From Homarus americanus (taxonomy: Eukaryota; Arthropoda; Malacostraca; Decapoda; Nephropidae): a stretch of DNA of 64,000 nucleotides. The notes under the pieces are model-generated. The model did no database searches and was not told the origin of the DNA. It saw only the letters and a list, made by a program, of their open reading frames with translations. Made by a program: the position numbers and the translations under genes. This document shows, piece by piece, positions 49,105 through 61,539 of this stretch. The DNA lies in NCBI RefSeq assembly GCF_018991925.1, contig NW_024737068.1, positions 11,913,642 to 11,977,641 on the forward strand. The letters are read 5' to 3'. Within the stretch, counting starts at the first letter, position 1. Every line of letters begins with the position of its first letter.

Positions 49105-50685
49105 TTTACTCGTCCGAGTCATAATTTTTGTTCAGTTCACCATTCAGCATTATAAATAAGATTGAAGTTATCTTTTTTTTTACGCTCCTTCTAGTTGCAT
49201 CAAAATCATTCAACAAATACAACGCCCCAAAACTTTTCTGACCGACCAAAACAGGTGTTCAGTTCCCTCTGTAATTACTGTCTACTTGTTCCTATCACAT
49301 CAAATCGATATAAAGTTTCTGTCAGACGGAATAATGTCGTGTCAGATCACTTCACTAGGCGGTGCTGTTAAACAAGGTGGCGTGTTTAGTTCTGTAATAG
49401 TATTTGTTGTTTATCTTGAACGTCTCTGAGGAAATTAACTAATGGTGGGGGTCGTATAGGGACACCCGAACTATATATGTTGATAATGTGGTGCTATGAC
49501 GCCCTACCATCCCCGCTCTGAACTGAAGTAAATGATTGAAATAATGTTCAAACTTGTATGATGTGGAGTACAATCCAAGATTTAATCTCGACAAATGTAC
49601 TGGACGTCGGTTGTAATTTTCGACTGCCAGTTTTCAGCACACACACATGTGAAACTACAATAAATTGATGAGGAATTTCCTGTTCAACACCGATAAACAC
49701 TGGGCTCATTATATAGTGTTTTCTGGTGCTGTAATAAACTTAAAAGGAGGGAGTAATACTATTACAAGTAAAAACCGGATCTTTAGCACTAAAAATCTTT
49801 AAAAAAGGCAGGTAAATGGGCAAGCCTAAGTAGGTAAAAACAGGCAACAACCGATAAAAGGCATAAATTATGTTACTTAAGTAAAAATTATATATAATAA
49901 TACAAACACTTTTAGTAAAATAAATGAGTTAGCCATTCAATTTGTTACAATAAGCTAAGTTTTATTAATATTCTCAATTGAAACTTTGCTGCTTCTCAGA
50001 GAGAAAGCGGAGGCAAGAAAAGTATCATTTACAAGTGTCAACATAATTTTCCGTAACGTTGCCTCACTTGGTACATTATCCCTGGTGTATTTCTCCCGAG
50101 CTTAAGACTTATTTTCCAGTTTTCATAGAGGAATGTCGGCATCAGCAGCTCCAACGAAAATTAAGATTGCCGACCGGAAACTGTACAGTATATACAGTAT
50201 ATGAAGAGAGAAGACATGTACCTGCACTCTGTTGACCAGTTTTGCGAGCAGTGGCAACTTGGTGCTCAGAAGTCTCTAAATACTGAAAACAAAGTCCTCG
50301 TAATTCACTGATTTCTATCACATCATGCAAAATAATATTGCTCCATCTGTACACACACAACACATCACTACCACCTCTGTAACTAAACTGTTAAGTTTTG
50401 AAGATCGACTCATTTTAGGCATTGTAAGTGAAATGCTGAAATGCGTCCAGCAATGTTTGAAAGAGAACTTACTAACTCAAACAGTACGGTGGCGGCCCAG
50501 GCTGTGGCGGACGGAGTGCTATGCTATACCAGGATATATTCACATGCACTGTATACCCGCCATACACACACACGTTCAGTACCCGTCAGAATTGTGTCGT
50601 AGGAAGTGTTCGATTTTAACATCTGCTTCGTGGAAAGGAGCAGATAAAGTTATTTTCTTTAACCACTTACAGATACGTACGCCCC
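49105..50685. other. Mostly unassigned
   Basis: No exon set, no transposon ends. An ORF at 50325-50690 (MQNNIAPSVHTQHITTTSVT) has no recognisable domain and I do not call it a gene. Confidence 0.4.
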
Positions 50686-50689
50686 CCTG

Positions 50690-50760
50690 AGCTGAATAAA
50701 ATCATCTGGCGTTAACCAAACAAAATATTAAGTGACGTCCCCGTAGTGAAGGGGTTAGTG
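50690..50760 (+). repeat. Half copy of the 55503-55654 foldback element
   Basis: 'gctgaataaaatcatctggc', 'aaataaaatatta'-like sequence and the end 'gtagtgaaggggttagtg' match the right arm of the intact foldback. Confidence 0.8.
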
Positions 50761-50959
50761 AAAATAGTCTAATAAAGACAACCAAATAGTAATTAAAAAC
50801 ACTTTGGATTTTCTCCAACAGCGGAATGATATAAAAATAATTGAAATAGGCAAAAAAGGCATATTAAGAAAAATAAGCTATTTCACATTGAAATTGCCAA
50901 AAAATGGCATTTATGGCATTTTACCTGAACATCCGGGCTCTATATGTAAGTTTGGTCAT

Positions 50960-51490
50960 CTGGACACTGGGGCTGAGTTAACTGTTGAACAGTCAGTGCC
51001 CGAGGCTGTACGGGTGTGAACTGTGGGACCTCCACAATAATGAGTGTATAAGCTGCTGTAAGATGTGAGTGTAGGAAGTGCTCCAGGCAGGTCCTCGGTG
51101 TTTATGCTCATACAGGTAATGACGTGTTGTGTGTCCTAATGTGTACATGGCGGCCACAAGTGAGGGTTCATACAGGGTTATAAGGGAGGGAAGGAGTCTC
51201 ACCTCGGTGTTCAAGGATACTCTTATTACGTTTTATATTCTAAGAAATATTACCAAGATCCTGAGGACATGAAGTATAACTTACAGGTAAATGATGTACT
51301 TAATAATGTAATCAGTGTGCAGAGGAACAACGAAGCCATCAAATGGAAATTTACTATCAAGTCACTAATACTACAAAATGGTGTGTTACTGAGCCACCTT
51401 GGGAGTTAAACTGTGAACTTAACCTAGTGTGTACACTAGAGTCTAAGAAACAAGTCGGCAAGCCTGTGGAACCTTGGGAAGGGGTAGCCA
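50960..51490 (+). repeat. Dispersed repeat, partner of 44490-45020
   Basis: The better-preserved copy of the pair. One frame reads VGKCSRQVLGVYAHTGND and another NLQVNDVLNNVISVQRNNEA, so it probably once coded for a protein. No family recognised. Confidence 0.5.
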
Positions 51491-51494
51491 GTAT

Positions 51495-51905
51495 ACACAA
51501 TTGATTCGTATAATTACTTATTGTCTCCAGTGATCATTCATTATGGGGTATATGTGTGTATTTTCCACAATTAGAATAGTAAGGATACTATTTCGAACCA
51601 TTATTTGTTGAACAACTCGAAACTTGTATCATTCTACTCAGGCGTACCAAGTGACCAGCTGTAGTCATGGTACAGGTACTCTTTCAGTATAATCCTTCAG
51701 ATTACAAAACTCATCGGCCAAAACTGGGAAGATGCAGTACTTGTTTCTTACTGTGTGTACTGTACCAGAGGGATGATGTACGATAATACACACTTTCAGT
51801 TTATTAATAATTTGGGTGTCATTGTATTTATACAGTTCTGTTGTTTTCTAAATACAAAAAGTTTGAATCTCAGTCACTGGATACTGAGATGAAACTACGT
51901 AATTA
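51495..51905. other. Non-coding spacer
   Basis: Nothing recognisable. Confidence 0.4.
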
Positions 51906-51909
51906 TGTA

Positions 51910-52031
51910 CTATCGTGCACAAAAGTCCCTCCCAGTAACCAGCCGCAGTATGAGTCCAAATCACCTGAGGTTGAATCAGTAAAACAGGTGAAGTAAGTGT
52001 CTTGATTGGCCGACACTTTTGTGCACGATAG
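51910..52031. mobile_element. Small MITE, 122 bp
   Basis: The ends 'ctatcgtgcacaaaagt' (left) and 'acttttgtgcacgatag' (right) are perfect inverted repeats of 17 bases. The flanks are 'tatgta' and 'atacca', so a TA duplication is possible but not clean. No coding sequence. Confidence 0.65.
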
Positions 52032-52249
52032 ATACCACAAGTGAAAAGTACCAACCTCAAATGGGTGTCAAAGGTCACGGTTAAGGCTAAGGTCAAGGCT
52101 CTGTAGTTCTTTCAGGCCACGGCCACGGCACCCCCTCCACTATACACCCGAAATAAAGGAGATAAACAGAACTGTCAAAATATTGCATAATACCTCGTCA
52201 GTAACGTTCTCCGCAAATACAGCTGTAAGGAAGCCATATATCGCTTACA

Positions 52250-52312
52250 GTGGTATATTGTAATTATTATTATTCGTATTATTATTTACATAATAATTGT
52301 AATAATAATGAA

Positions 52313-52378
<66 letters not shown>

Positions 52379-52400
52379 TATAATAATAATGAAGATGATG
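52250..52400. repeat. (ATT)n/(ACT)n/(AAT)n tract
   Basis: Imperfect trinucleotide repeats: (ACT)n about 52315-52345 followed by (AAT)n to about 52395. Confidence 0.9.
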
Positions 52401-52499
52401 ATAATACCGTCTCACAGTCACGAGCAGACAAATAATTGACCACCTGCTGCTGATCATAAACTTTCTTGGTCTTGAAGAATTGAAGACACGAGAACTTAA

Positions 52500-52735
52500 T
52501 GTAGACCAATGCACACACTAACTTGTATGTATGACGGTACTGTAATACTGAGTGGATGGATGTACTGTAATACTCTGTGTATGGCAGTACTGTAATACTG
52601 AGTGAATGGGTGTACTGTAATACTCTGTGTATGACAGTACTATAATACTGTGTGTATGGCGATACTGTAATACTGTGTGTATGACGGTACTGTGTGTATG
52701 ACGGTACTGTGTGTATGAAGGTACTGTAATAAACA
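52500..52735 (+). repeat. Degenerate 'gtatgacggtactgtaatac' tandem repeat
   Basis: About nine diverged copies of 'tgtgtatgacggtactg' and 'taatactgagtg' variants. Confidence 0.8.
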
Positions 52736-52739
52736 AGAG

Positions 52740-53265
52740 AAGTAAAGAAGTAGAAATAAAAAGACTAAGGAGAGAGGAATCAGTAATAATTATAGGTTGT
52801 GTATAAATGTGGTTAAAACCTTCAGCAGTGGAGGGTGGTGGGCAGGACGGGGTAACCATCACCCGCCTCCACTTTACTGCCCAAGATTCCTTTAATTTCT
52901 TCCAGTTATCCTTGTCAAGATATCATCAACACCGCCCGGGCACTGCCAGAGGAGGGGGGGGGGGTGATCGGAGGACAGGAAAAGGAAGGGCTAAAAGACG
53001 AGGGAAACGATGAATGGAATGGAGGAGGAAGGAAAGAACAGGATAAGAGAAAGGAGGTGAGGAAGTGAGGAAGAGGGGGAGGAGAAGTAATAGTAGTAAG
53101 TGGAGAAGGAGGAGGTGGTGGGGGTACGGGGATTAAACGATCTTTATTATTATTATTATTATTATCATTATTATTATTATGTGTGTGTGTGTGCGCTAGT
53201 CTCCCTACGTAGCTGTTTAATCTCCATGCTAATTGATGAATGACAAAAGTGGTTTGATATCATTA
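52740..53265. other. Spacer, purine-rich
   Basis: GGA/GAA-rich sequence and a short (ATT)n near 53142-53180. No gene. Confidence 0.45.
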
Positions 53266-53266
53266 C

Positions 53267-53375
<109 letters not shown>

Positions 53376-53454
53376 TGGACTGATGAGTGATGGTTTTGCC
53401 TTCCCTCTTTGTCTTCTTTTGCTTTCAGTGTGTCATATTTGCCAGACAAGCTGT

Positions 53455-53455
<1 letters not shown>

Positions 53456-53492
<37 letters not shown>

Positions 53493-53493
53493 C
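53456..53493. repeat. (GA)n microsatellite
   Basis: About 38 bases of GA repeats. A second GA tract lies at 53840-53877. Confidence 0.95.
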
Positions 53494-53499
53494 AGAAGC

Positions 53500-53836
53500 C
53501 ATAACGCCTGCTGACAACTGCTAGACTGGACTGGTCAGCGCCTCCCCCCTCCCATCCACCACACCACCTCCCTCTATCAGATAACCCGCCTCTTGAACCG
53601 AATAATTCCGGGTTTTAAAGTGTTGCGGACCCCCAGAGACCTATTACGCGAAAATAACCGCCCGCAAAACCCCGGCGAAAGTTAGTGGGGCGAATAATAA
53701 CAACCGCCAACCAATATACGACTCTCCACCTGGAAATTATCAAACATATGAACCATCGCAAATTCCTACTTGGGTCCCGATTGGGGGGGAAAATATATAA
53801 ATAAAATGCACTTTATAATAACCACAATACGATGTG

Positions 53837-53878
<42 letters not shown>

Positions 53879-54085
53879 AACCTGGGCGACCTTAAGAAAA
53901 ATGTCCACAATGCATTTACAGGTATGGACGATTTTTTTTTTTTTTAGACTTCAACGTCAGTATGGGATCTGAACGCCATCTACGAACAAGATTTAGAACT
54001 AACACGCCACTATGAACAATAAAAACTTACACGCCATCTATGCAAGGACTTAGAACTAAACATCTTTATACGACAAAACTTTGCT
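53500..54085. other. Unassigned, with a degenerate 'acgccatctatgaac' repeat
   Basis: From 53960 to 54065, and again at 55350-55470, 'acgccat/act', 'tatgaac' and 'ttagaacta/tttgaacta' recur loosely. 53590-53720 is GC-rich without a recognisable exon. Confidence 0.4.
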
Positions 54086-54089
54086 TCTA

Positions 54090-54620
54090 ACTCAACTGTG
54101 GAGCAGGAAGATGAGCGGATAATTACTTGTCTGGATCTGCTGCAGGTGCCTGAAATGTCGGACCTCACAATTATAATAAAAGCTGCAAAAAATATCATTG
54201 ATGTTAAAAAGACTGACAAGGCTCCAGGACCAGGTGAGATTCCCGCCCAGTTCAAAAAAAAAAAAAGAAGTGCTCTACGCAACTTTCTCCTGTTCTGTCC
54301 ACACTCTTCATGCCACGTCTATACACAGAGTTTTAGGAAAGTCCCTATATGGTCACAGTAAATGTTGGAAGTGAATATCATTTCCCAACATTAATATAAG
54401 TACCCCAATGTACACAACAATGTAGGTATAAGAAGGAACAACTATATTTTTAAGTATTACAAGAGCATAAGGACTTTTACAACACCTGTATATCACTGTT
54501 CACGTCATTACAGAAATATGTCATCATGATCCAACCCCCAAATATTACCGGCCAGTTTTTCTCACCCCAATACTCATGATGTGAAACACCTTATTAGTAA
54601 CACTTAGACACTTGGCTCAG
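54090..54620 (+). pseudogene. LINE RT N-terminal relic
   Basis: Reads VPEMSDLTIIIKAAKNIIDV then KKTDKAPGPGEIPAQF, the 'K-A-P-G-P-D-G-I-P' start of an RT domain, with Asp replaced by Gly-Glu here. At about 54535 PTPKYYRPVFLTPILMM fits the 'N-Y-R-P-V-S-L' motif. The rest is lost. Confidence 0.6.
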
Positions 54621-54644
54621 AGATCAATAGTGTGACTTCTGTCG

Positions 54645-55150
54645 TGGCCGCTCTATGTGATCTTCTATAGGCCGCTCTACTGCTGTAGTGGCCGCTCTAC
54701 ATCTTCTGTAGTGGACACTTGGCTCAGAGATCTTCGTAGTGGCCGCTCTAATCTTCTATAGTGGCCGCTCTACTGCTGATCTTCTGTCGTGGCCGCTCTA
54801 CTGCTGATCTTCTGTAGTGGCCGCTCTACTGCTGATCTTCTATAGTGGCCGCTCTACTGCTGATCTTCTGTAGTGGCCGCTCTACTGCTGATCTTCTGTA
54901 GTGGCCGCTCTACTGCTGATCTTCTGTAGTGGCCGCTCTACTGCTGATCTTCTGTCGTGGCCGCTCTACTGCTGATCTTCTGTAGTGGCCGCTCTACTGC
55001 TGGATCTTCTGTAGTGGCCGCTCTACTGCTGATCTCTTCTATAGTGGCCGCTCTACTGCTGATCTTCTATAGTGGCCGCTCTACTGCTGATCTTCTATAG
55101 TGGCCGCTCTACTGCTGATCTTCTGTAGTGGCCGCTCTACTGCTGATCTT
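54645..55150 (+). repeat. Minisatellite, 28-bp unit
   Basis: Unit 'gtagtggccgctctactgct' plus 'gatcttct', about 17 copies. Confidence 0.96.
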
Positions 55151-55502
55151 GTCATCCCTCACACAGTCAGTCCTTCGTCGGTGTAACTCGTGCAGGAGCT
55201 CTTGGCACGCATCACCAACACGTCCGACAGTTTGCCTCTCATCCTTACTTGTAAAATTACCCTTAGTCTCGTAATTTCTTCTTCTCTGTTTGGTTGCACA
55301 AGGTGTTCACATCTGGCTCGTCGATTCTTCAACTAACACTATTAATGCCTGATGAGTTTTCGAACTATACACCACTATGAACTGTAAACGCCACTTGGGA
55401 ACGAATTATAATATTAAAGGCCACTTTCTGGTATAAACGCCATCTTTCTCTGAGTTTTGAACTATACATCATTTCTTGAGTACCCGATACCTGAGAGCGT
55501 GT

Positions 55503-55654
55503 CACTAACCCCTTCACTACGGGATGCCATTTTTAATATTTTATTTGGTCAACGCTAGATAAATTTATTCAGTGTCTCTCTGAACTGAATAAATTTATCT
55601 GGCGTTGGCCAAATAAAATATTAAAAGTGGCGTCATGTAGTGAAGGGGTTAGTG
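55503..55654. mobile_element. Foldback element, 152 bp
   Basis: A near-perfect palindrome: 'cactaaccccttcactac' at the left and 'gtagtgaaggggttagtg' at the right, with 'aataaatttat' in the inner stem and a loop of about 10 bases near 55578. A half copy lies at 50690-50760, so it is a mobile family. Target duplication not evident. Confidence 0.85.
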
Positions 55655-55739
55655 GAGGCTGCACCACTTACCAGCAGCAGTAGTAGTGAACGCTGTCTGC
55701 ATCAGCTGTAGCTACTAACAGTTAGGAATACTGTCTCCA

Positions 55740-56808
55740 TCAACAGAAGACTCGGTGTAACATCAACAGCAGGAATAACAGCGACACAACAGTAATAAAA
55801 CTATAACAAAAACAGCAGGAGAAACAACAAACTAAATAATAAATGCAAAAAACGTTTAAAAACAAAACAAAACAAAACAATAACAGTAAAATAACAACAA
55901 TAAACAACAATAACAGTAAAACAACAATAACAGTAAAACAACAATAACAGAAAAACAGCAATAACAGCAGTAAAACAAAAGTAAGAGTAAAACAACACTA
56001 CTGAAGCAACACGAGAAAAACAGTAATTGATGGAAAAAGTTGGCGACACCACAATGAGGATTAAATAACATAGCAACAGTAAAGGGAGCTTTTGTCAACA
56101 ACAACAACAACAGGAACTATTGTCATCAGATACAACAGGGGCTACTGTCAACAGTAGGAACAGGGACTACTGTCAGCAAGAGCAACGGGGGCTACTGTCA
56201 ACAGTAGGAACAGGGATACTGTCAGCAACAGCAGCAAAGAATACTGTCAGTAACAAAACAGGGAATATTGTCAGCAAAAGATTGAAAAAAATTGTGAGCA
56301 GCAGCAGTAGCAGCAGCAGTGGGGAACTATGTCAGCAGCAGCAACAGCAGGGATCACTGTCAGAAGCAACAACAGGGAATACTGTCAACAGCAGGGAACA
56401 ATGTCATCTGTAGCAGCGGGGTGCACGATCAGCAGCTGCAGTAAAAGTGGGGAACACTGTCAGCAGCAGCAACAGAGTAGGAAAATTGTCAGCAATGGAG
56501 GGGAATGTTGTCAGCAGCAGCAGCAGCAGCAGGGAACACTGTCAGCAGCAGCAGGGAACACTGTCAGCAGCAACAGGGAACACTGTCAGCAGCAGCAACA
56601 GAGAACACTGTCAGTAACAGCAGGGAACACTGTCAGCAGCAACAAGGAACACTGTCAGCAGCAGCAACAGAGAACACTGTCAGCAGCAGCAGGGAACACT
56701 GTCAGTAGCAGCAAGAAACACTGTCAGCAACAGCAGCAGCAAGAAACACTGTCAGCAGCAGCAGCAGCAAGGAACACTGTCAGCAGCAGCAGCAGCAGGG
56801 AACACTGT

Positions 56809-56839
<31 letters not shown>

Positions 56840-56850
56840 GAACACTGCCC
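55740..56850 (+). repeat. CAA- and CAG-rich array
   Basis: 55800-56110 is CAA/ACA-rich. 56105-56850 is a 'cagcagcagggaacactgt' minisatellite whose unit length varies with CAG number. The 297-codon frame at 56329 (QQQQGTLSAAAGNTV) is mainly this repeat. Because the unit length is not fixed modulo three, an authentic coding array is less likely. Confidence 0.85.
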
Positions 56851-56927
56851 ACAGTAATACCCGCCTGTAAAGATTTATGCGCCGTGGCCTCTCTCATCGT
56901 TGGCCAGGCACGACATCAAAATTATAC

Positions 56928-57020
56928 CTCAGACATTTCTTTATTTCCTCTCCTAATTGGTGTCTCCGAGATGGTCGTGGCGAGGATTGGGTCGTCCCCA
57001 AAAGTCGTCCCAGAGCTCAT
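56928..57020 (-). CDS. Candidate first coding exon (unrecognised)
   Basis: Minus strand: ATG at 57020 in good context (A at -3), 31 codons MSSGTTFGDDPILATTISET... and a GTATAA donor at 56927, phase 0. Upstream (57021-57230) is GC-rich. No downstream partner exon was found in the window, so this rests on sequence context alone. Confidence 0.22.
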
Positions 57021-57229
57021 GGTACTAAAAAACCTCGTTGTCGTCTTCGCCTCAGTAAAAATTCTCATTAAAGAAACAAAAGATCAATTGGGACAAGAAG
57101 AAGGAATGAAGTCACCCACGAACGCCTCCCGGTACAACTCTGCCTTGATAATGGTGGATAGTTTTGTTTACGTGGGGATGCGCGAGGTAGAGGCGAGCGT
57201 TGGGGTAGAGGGAGGGGGGTGAGGCGCGG

Positions 57230-58105
57230 CCACACTGCAGCTATAATTTGTGAAAGACAGACAGCAGGTGTAATTGCCACCTGGCCCCGTCCCACAGCCC
57301 CTCTGCCTCAGGCTCTCCTCTGCTCACCCCCGTCAACCACCGCTGTCAACCCGTCAACTCAGCCTGTCAAGACGTCGTCTCAACATCAGAGTGAGAACTT
57401 GCTTTTCAAGCCTTTCTAAGCTGTCAGCCAACTTGTCGAGACGCCAGCCTGGACTTCTTAATGTTTACCTGACCCTTAAACCTTCAGCAATAATGTTAAA
57501 AGCCTTCTACCAGAGTATCACCCCTGTCAGTCAATCTGTCAAGCTTTCAGTCTAATCGCCAGAACATTAACAAGCTATCTAGCCGTTAACAATAAGCAAT
57601 CAAATCACCAGTAATTTATCATCCAAGCTGTCAACCTGTCATACATATATGCCAACACTGTTTGTCGGGAAAGCATTCACTGTAGGTGTCTGTATGTCTG
57701 TCTGTCTTACTAAAGGCGGTAAGGTGCTTCCCCCACACCACACCGAGAGGGTTAACACAGAGTTTTATCTCTCATATTTTTTTGTCGGTGTTGGACTAGT
57801 GTATTACAGAGGGCAGTGACGTAGACTCTCACTGTCACACGATTGTATGAATCGATTCTCAGGAGAAAAAAATTCCCACACATTGTTGAAGGATAAATAA
57901 ATTTTACTTAAAAATAATTATATGGACAAAACCCCAGGATGAAATAATTAAAAGAAAGAAAAAAACAACTAATTAGACAAAATCCAACTATCGAATTAAT
58001 TTCGTAGGTAGACTCCCATTATCAAATTATTTTAGTGTAAAAAAAAAACTCATTATAAAACGATTCAGACAAAACCTCGCCATTAAGATAATTAAATGGA
58101 TAATA
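57230..58105. other. Unassigned
   Basis: 57270-57640 has a loose 'ctgtcaa.c.tgtcaa' repetition. No gene seen. Confidence 0.4.
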
Positions 58106-58109
58106 CCTG

Positions 58110-58470
58110 ACCATCATGTGAGATTTGGTTAGGTTAGGTTGGGTTGGGTTGGGTTAGGTGAAGTTAGGTTAGGTTAGGCTAGGTTTGATAGAATTTGGTC
58201 GGGTTGGGTAAGTAAGGTTTGGTAGGTACGATTTGTTTGGGTTGGTTCAGTAAATTTGTTTGGGTTGGTTAGGTAAGGTTTGGCTAGGTCAGTTACTGTA
58301 GGTAATGCTGACCTAGGTTAGGTTTATTTCAATAAGCTTAGGTTAGTTTAAGTTTGCTTACATTAGGTTGGGTTAGGTTAGGTGGTCAATTTTAGATTAA
58401 GTATGGCGAGGATAGGTATTGTTAGGTTAGGGAAGGCTAGGTAAAGTATCATAAGATTAGGTATTGCTAG
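58110..58470 (+). repeat. Degenerate GGTTAGGTT tract
   Basis: As at 31015-31615, shorter. Best run 'ggttaggttgggttgggttg'. Confidence 0.85.
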
Positions 58471-58474
58471 GTTA

Positions 58475-58905
58475 AAAGTATAATCAAATTGGACATAATT
58501 TGTGTATAATTAGTGTGCATCATATTCTACTAGCCAGTGAAATGACACCAACACAACGAAGAAAACAACAAAAACATCAACACAAACTCAAGTAAACACT
58601 GACTAAATCGATGATAAATCCCTTATTTTCTTCATCTATAAATTCCAAGTTAAAGTCCAACTCGACCTTGAAGTCCGTTGTCCCTTGAGTCATAGCGGTG
58701 GTCGTGAGGTGTGCCCTGGTCTACCTGCTCTTTACAAGGCTTCTCTTACCGGTATTGTGAACAACACCGGTATGTGACCAAGCTTTCCGGGTGACACCCA
58801 CGTCAGCCGGGTTCTTATTGGTAGTGGAAACCTCGGCAACCTTGGAGGAGTCAGGAAGCTTGTTTATAAGATATTTGTTAATTATTACGCTCTTGAGAAG
58901 TATCA
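58475..58905. other. Non-coding spacer
   Basis: No gene, RNA or transposon signal seen. Confidence 0.4.
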
Positions 58906-58907
58906 GT

Positions 58908-58908
58908 G

Positions 58909-58958
<50 letters not shown>
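58908..58958. repeat. (ATT)n microsatellite
   Basis: About 50 bases of ATT repeats. Confidence 0.97.
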
Positions 58959-59029
58959 GAATATAAAAGTAACTAGAACAATAATAATGATGTGATGTGA
59001 TAAAATAATAATAATAATAATAATAGTAC

Positions 59030-60830
59030 TAGTGTGCCCTGGTAGTACTAGTGTAGTGTTAGTACTTGTGGTGGTGGTAGTACTAGTGTGGTGGTAGTAC
59101 TAGTGTGGTGATAGTACTAGTGTGGTGGTGGTAGTATTAGTGTGGTGGTGGTAGTACTAGTGTGGTGGTGGTAGTATTGGTGTGGTGGTAGTATTAGTGT
59201 GTTGGTGGTAGTATTAGTGTGGTGGCAGTATTAGTGTGGTGGTGGTAGTACTAATGTGGTGGTGGTAGTATTGGTGTGGTGGTAGTACTAGTGTGGTGGT
59301 GGTAGTATTAGTGTGGTGTAGTATTAGTGTGGTGGTAGTATGGTAGTAGTGGTGGTAGTATTAGTGTGGTGGTAGTATTAGTGTGGGTGGTAGTAGCGGT
59401 TAGTATTGTGGTGGTAGTATTAGTGGTGGTAGTATGGTAGTAGTGGTAGAGTGGTGGTAGTATGGTAGTGTGGTGGTAGTAGTTAGTAAAGTGGTGGTAG
59501 TATTAGTGTGGTGGTGGGGGTATGTGGTGGTAGTATAGTAAAGTGGTGGTGATTAGTGTGGTGGTAGTATTAGTGTGGTGGTAGTAGTATGGTAGTATTA
59601 GTGTGGTGGTAGTATTATGTGGTGGTAGTATTAGTGTGGTGTGGTAGTGATAGTATTTATTGTGTGGTGGTAGTATTAGTGTGGTGGTGGTAGCATTAGT
59701 GGTGGTAGTATTAGTGGTGGTAGCATTAGTGGTTAGTGTGTAGTATTAGTGTGGTGGTGGTAGTATTAGTGTGGTGGTAGTATTAGTGGTGGTAGTATTA
59801 GTGTGGTGGTAGTATTAGTGGTAGTATTAGTGTGGTGGTAGTATTAGTGTGGTGGGTATTAGTAGTATTAGTGTGGTGGTAGTATTATTGTGGTGGTAGT
59901 ATTAGTGTGGTGGTAGTATTAGTGTGGTGGTGGTAGTATTAGTGTGGTGGTAGTATTATGGTAGCATTAGTGGTGTGTAGTAGTACTAGTAGTAGTGGTA
60001 GTACTATGTGGTGGTAGTAGTAGTAGTGGTGGTGGTAGTATTAGTGTGGTGGCAGTACTAGTGTGGTGGTGGTAGAGTGTAGCAGTATTAGTGTGGTGGT
60101 AGTATTAGTGTGGTGGTGGTAGTATTAGTGTGGTGGTAGTAGTGTAGTGGTAGTATTAGTGTGGTGTAGTATTAGCGTGGTGGTAGTACTACTATAGTGT
60201 GGTGGTAGTATTAGTGGTGGTAGTATTAGTGTGGTGGTAGTATTAGTGGTGGTGGTACTAGTGTGGTGGTAGTATTAGTGTGGTGGTAGTATTAGGTGGT
60301 GGTAGTACTAGTGTAGTGGTGGTAGTACTAGTGTGGTGGTGGTAGTGCTAGTGTGGTGGTAGTACTAGTGTGGTGGTAGTACTAGCACTGTGGGAGTATT
60401 AGCGTGGTAGTAGTAGTACTAGTGTGGTGATGGTAGCATTAGTGTGGTAGTAGTATTAGTGTGGTGATGGTAGTACTATTGTTGTGATGGTAGTACTAGT
60501 GAGGTGGTAGTGGTAGAACTAGTATGGTGGGATAGGAAGTAGCAACAGTATGATGGTGATGGTGACAGTACTAGTATGGTGGTCAGTGGTAATACTGGTA
60601 TGGTGATAGTGGTAGTACTACTGTGATGGTGGTGGCAGTACTAGTGTGACTGTGGTGCTGGTAGTACTAATATGGTGGTAGTATTTGTGTGGTGGTAGTG
60701 GTAGTACCAGTGCGATGGTGGAGGTGATAATACTAGTGTGGTGATAGTATTAGTGATGTGGTTGTGGTAGTACTAGTGTGGTGGTAGTAAAGATAGTGGT
60801 GATGGTGGTGGTAGTGGTGGTGGTAGAGGG
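59030..60830 (+). repeat. Minisatellite, 17-20-bp unit ('gtggtggtagtattagt')
   Basis: About 1.8 kb of variants of 'gtggtggtagtattagt' and 'gtggtggtagtactagt', more degraded from 60500 on. Confidence 0.96.
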
Positions 60831-60839
60831 ACGCTTCAC

Positions 60840-61190
60840 TACAAGTAATTTCAGGTGTGTTCACAATTTATTACTGAACGGACCCAGGATAGTTGTCTTC
60901 TATTATATTATATAATTTTAGCGGCGGGGGAGGAGTGGGGGGTAGGGAGAGCGGGGGTAGAGGGGGGGGGGCGGCTTTGTCCATATACCCGTTAGTCGTG
61001 TCTTGTCTTTTTACGAGTCTCTGTCGCCATACAGTCTGTCTATACGTGTCTGTCTGTGATGTCTGTGCTTACATTCTTGTTTTCTTGACGTACTGTAAGA
61101 AATAAGATGTTAAGCTGTAAGATGGACAAGTTGGTATTGTAAACGTCTCCTGTCCCATGTCTGTCCATTTACCATAAAAAAACTGTGTCG
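60840..61190. other. Spacer, G-rich
   Basis: A G-rich stretch at 60920-60972. No gene. Confidence 0.4.
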
Positions 61191-61194
61191 CTGA

Positions 61195-61465
61195 TTTCGG
61201 TAAAATTTGGTAAACTTGGTGAAACTTGGTGATTCATGAAGAACTTTTCTGAATCCTAGTGTTCTTGATGAGACTTGATGAACTTGGTGAAACTTTTTGA
61301 ACTTGGTGAAACTTGTTTTTAGTGGAAGCTTTTGCTCTTGGTGACACTTGATGACCTTGGTGAAACGTCTTGAACTTGGCGAAGATTGGCAATGTTGGTG
61401 AAACTTGGTGATCTTGTGATCTTGGCGAAACTTGACCTTGGTGAAACTTGGTGACCTTGCTGATA
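61195..61465 (+). repeat. Degenerate tandem repeat ('cttggtgaaacttggtgat')
   Basis: About 24 short copies with unit near 10-12 bases. Confidence 0.85.
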
Positions 61466-61539
61466 TATAAAACTGAAATTATCCAGCCTTGTGTTGAGAG
61501 AGAAGCCTTTAACAATCAGAGGTAATTTTGCTTAAGACT

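Noticed and set aside
53952..54022. Exon behind a long T-run acceptor (TSTSVWDLNAIYEQDLEL)
   Set aside because: The segment belongs to a loose tandem repeat ('acgccatctatgaac') and has no matching partner exon.
55345..55365. 'ctgatgagttttcgaac' resembling a hammerhead ribozyme core
   Set aside because: The stem II would be one base pair, the GAAA is imperfect and no stems I/III are evident.
56329..57222. 297-codon Gln/Ala-rich ORF
   Set aside because: Mostly CAG-containing minisatellite with variable unit length; its non-repeat end is antisense to a better exon candidate.
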